DNA of 5,717 nucleotides, taken from NCBI GenBank assembly GCA_036351675.1, contig JAZBPO010000033.1, positions 1 through 5,717 on the forward strand, read 5' to 3'. The translations under genes and the position numbers were made by a program. This DNA is from JAZBPO01 sp036351675. Lineage in GTDB: Bacteria; Pseudomonadota; Gammaproteobacteria; Pseudomonadales; Azotimanducaceae. Below the pieces are notes generated by a model. It ran no database searches and was not told the DNA's origin. It saw only the letters and a program-made list of their open reading frames with translations. Below are positions 4,356 through 5,717 of the stretch, piece after piece (the stretch's first letter is position 1; the number at the start of each line of letters is the position of its first letter).

Positions 4356-5717
4356 TCAGACGCAGCCGCGGCGCTCGAGAGCGCCGGTGCGCCATGCACG
4401 GGCGGCATGGACGTCGAGGCGGATCGGGGAAGGCGTGAGCACCGTGTCGCGTGCCGCGGGAGAGGTTTCGGGCCAGTCGAGCGTGTAGTGGAGGCCGCGT
4501 GACTCGCGGCGCGAGCGGGCCGACTGGATGATCAGGTCGGCGACGAGGGCGAGATTGCGCAGCTCGATCAGGTCGCTGGTGATCTTGTAGTTCGAGTAGT
4601 ACTCGTGGATCTCCCTGCGCAGCATGCGCACGCGGTGTTCCGCGCGTTCCAGGCGCTTGTCGGTGCGCACGATGCCGACGTAGTCCCACATGAAGCGCCG
4701 CAGCTCGTCCCAGTTGTGCGAGATGACCACGTCCTCGTCCGAATCCGTCACCTGGCTCTCGTCCCAGGCGGGTGCCTCCGGCGGTGCCGCGGCGTCTTCG
4801 AGCTGGCGCCCGATGTCGTGGGACGCCGCCCGGGCGAACACCACGCACTCCAGCAGCGAGTTGCTCGCCATGCGGTTGGCGCCATGCAGGCCCGTCGAGG
4901 CGCACTCTCCGACCGCGTAGAGCCCGGGCACGTCCGTACGCCCGTCGAGATCCGTGACGATGCCGCCGCAGGTGTAGTGCGCCGCCGGCACCACGGGGAT
5001 CGGCTCGCGCGTCATGTCGATGCCGAAGTCGCGGCAGCGGGCGAGGATGTTCGGGAAGTGATCACCGAGCACGGCTGCGTCGAGGTGCGAGACGTCGAGA
5101 TAGAGGCAGTCCGCGCCGAGGCGTTTCATCTCGTGGTCGATGGCCCGGGCGACGATGTCGCGCGGAGCCAGCTCGGCGCGCGGATCGAAGCGCTGCATGA
5201 AGCGCTCGCCGTCGGGCAGCCGCAGCAGGCCGCCCTCGCCCCGCAGGGCCTCGGAGACCAGGAAGCTCTTCGCGTCCGGGTGAAACAGGCAGGTCGGATG
5301 GAACTGATTGAACTCCATGTTCGCCACGCGGCAACCGGCACGCCAGGCCATGGCGATGCCGTCGCCGGTGCTGCCGTCCGGATTGGAGGTGTAGAGATAG
5401 ACCTTCGACGCGCCGCCCGTGGCCAGCACCACGAAGGGCGCCTGGAAGACGTCGATGCTGCCGCTCGTCTGGTCCAGCACGTGCGCGCCGATGCAGCCGG
5501 ACCCCGGCAAGCCGGCCTTCTCGCGGATGATGAGGTCCACGGCGACGTGCTGTTCGAATACCTCGATGTTCGGCGAGGCGAGCACGCGGCCGACGAGCGT
5601 GGACTCGACGGCGGTGCCCGTGGCGTCCGCGGCATGGAGGATGCGACGGTGACTGTGGCCGCCCTCCTGGGTGAGATGCAAGCGTTCGCCGCCGGCCGGG
5701 TCGCGTTCCCTGTCGAA
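4356..5717 (-). CDS. nadB: L-aspartate oxidase, C-terminal 453 residues (5' end off window)
   Basis: NadB oxidises L-aspartate to iminoaspartate, the first step of de novo NAD synthesis, in the cytoplasm with FAD, using oxygen or fumarate as electron acceptor. The frame is open to the right edge, so the N-terminal ~103 residues, including the FAD Rossmann motif, are missing; a TTG at 5679-5681 is internal, not the start. By alignment to remembered E. coli NadB, key active-site residues are kept: Glu18 of the fragment (E. coli Glu121, in LTQEGGHSHRR), His140 (His244, FHPT), Arg186 (Arg290, APRDIVARA), His247 (His351, AAHYTCGG) and Arg282 (Arg386, GANRMASNS). Changes seen are Arg120 to Gln and Thr259 to Ser. 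The helical C-terminal domain ends in RESRGLHYTLDWPE plus a tail of about 40 residues, somewhat longer than in E. coli. The gene converges on ygfX, 30 bp apart, with no clear terminator. Confidence 0.96.
   Translation of the reverse strand, partial: FDRERDPAGGERLHLTQEGGHSHRRILHAADATGTAVESTLVGRVLASPNIEVFEQHVAVDLIIREKAGLPGSGCIGAHVLDQTSGSIDVFQAPFVVLATGGASKVYLYTSNPDGSTGDGIAMAWRAGCRVANMEFNQFHPTCLFHPDAKSFLVSEALRGEGGLLRLPDGERFMQRFDPRAELAPRDIVARAIDHEMKRLGADCLYLDVSHLDAAVLGDHFPNILARCRDFGIDMTREPIPVVPAAHYTCGGIVTDLDGRTDVPGLYAVGECASTGLHGANRMASNSLLECVVFARAASHDIGRQLEDAAAPPEAPAWDESQVTDSDEDVVISHNWDELRRFMWDYVGIVRTDKRLERAEHRVRMLRREIHEYYSNYKITSDLIELRNLALVADLIIQSARSRRESRGLHYTLDWPETSPAARDTVLTPSPIRLDVHAARAWRTGALERRGCV

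Noticed and set aside
5679..5681. TTG as the start codon of a shorter NadB
   Set aside because: The frame stays open to the window edge, and the residues before the TTG (beginning Phe-Asp) align with E. coli NadB from Phe104 at exact spacing to Glu121. The gene is therefore cut by the window and does not start here.

Overview
The window looks like a chromosomal segment of a high-GC gammaproteobacterium. The codons are strongly G/C-ending. The block ygfZ / sdhE-ygfX / nadB, with ygfZ divergent from sdhE, is an arrangement I know from gammaproteobacteria such as Pseudomonas. YgfX in particular is essentially a gammaproteobacterial protein. I cannot name a family or genus from the sequence alone. 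No phage, plasmid, insertion-sequence gene, CRISPR array or RNA gene is visible.

Left edge (1-267): non-coding, repeat-rich DNA. Four perfect 18-bp tandem units run directly into a perfect palindrome with 21-bp arms. Three progressively degraded copies of one palindrome arm follow. The look is that of REP/BIME-like intergenic repeats, here combined with a local tandem expansion.

Valine-catabolism pair (268-2380, + strand): a 3-hydroxyisobutyryl-CoA hydrolase of the crotonase fold and a 3-hydroxyisobutyrate dehydrogenase (mmsB), 40 bp apart. They catalyse two consecutive steps, from 3-hydroxyisobutyryl-CoA to free 3-hydroxyisobutyrate and then to methylmalonate semialdehyde. They are probably one transcription unit.

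Cofactor and respiratory-flavoprotein block (2402-5717): ygfZ (minus strand) ends 21 bp from mmsB, convergently. It is divergent from sdhE-ygfX (+ strand) across a 136-bp intergenic region that holds candidate promoters for both directions. nadB (minus strand) converges on ygfX and runs off the right edge, so its N-terminal ~103 residues are missing. SdhE helps insert FAD into succinate dehydrogenase, YgfZ supports Fe-S enzymes, and NadB is a soluble flavoprotein of the same superfamily as the succinate dehydrogenase flavoprotein subunit. The block therefore has a common theme of flavin and Fe-S enzyme maturation and NAD synthesis.

Every gene belongs to a known family, and no new system is evident. 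The least explained part is the repeat assembly in the first 230 bases.
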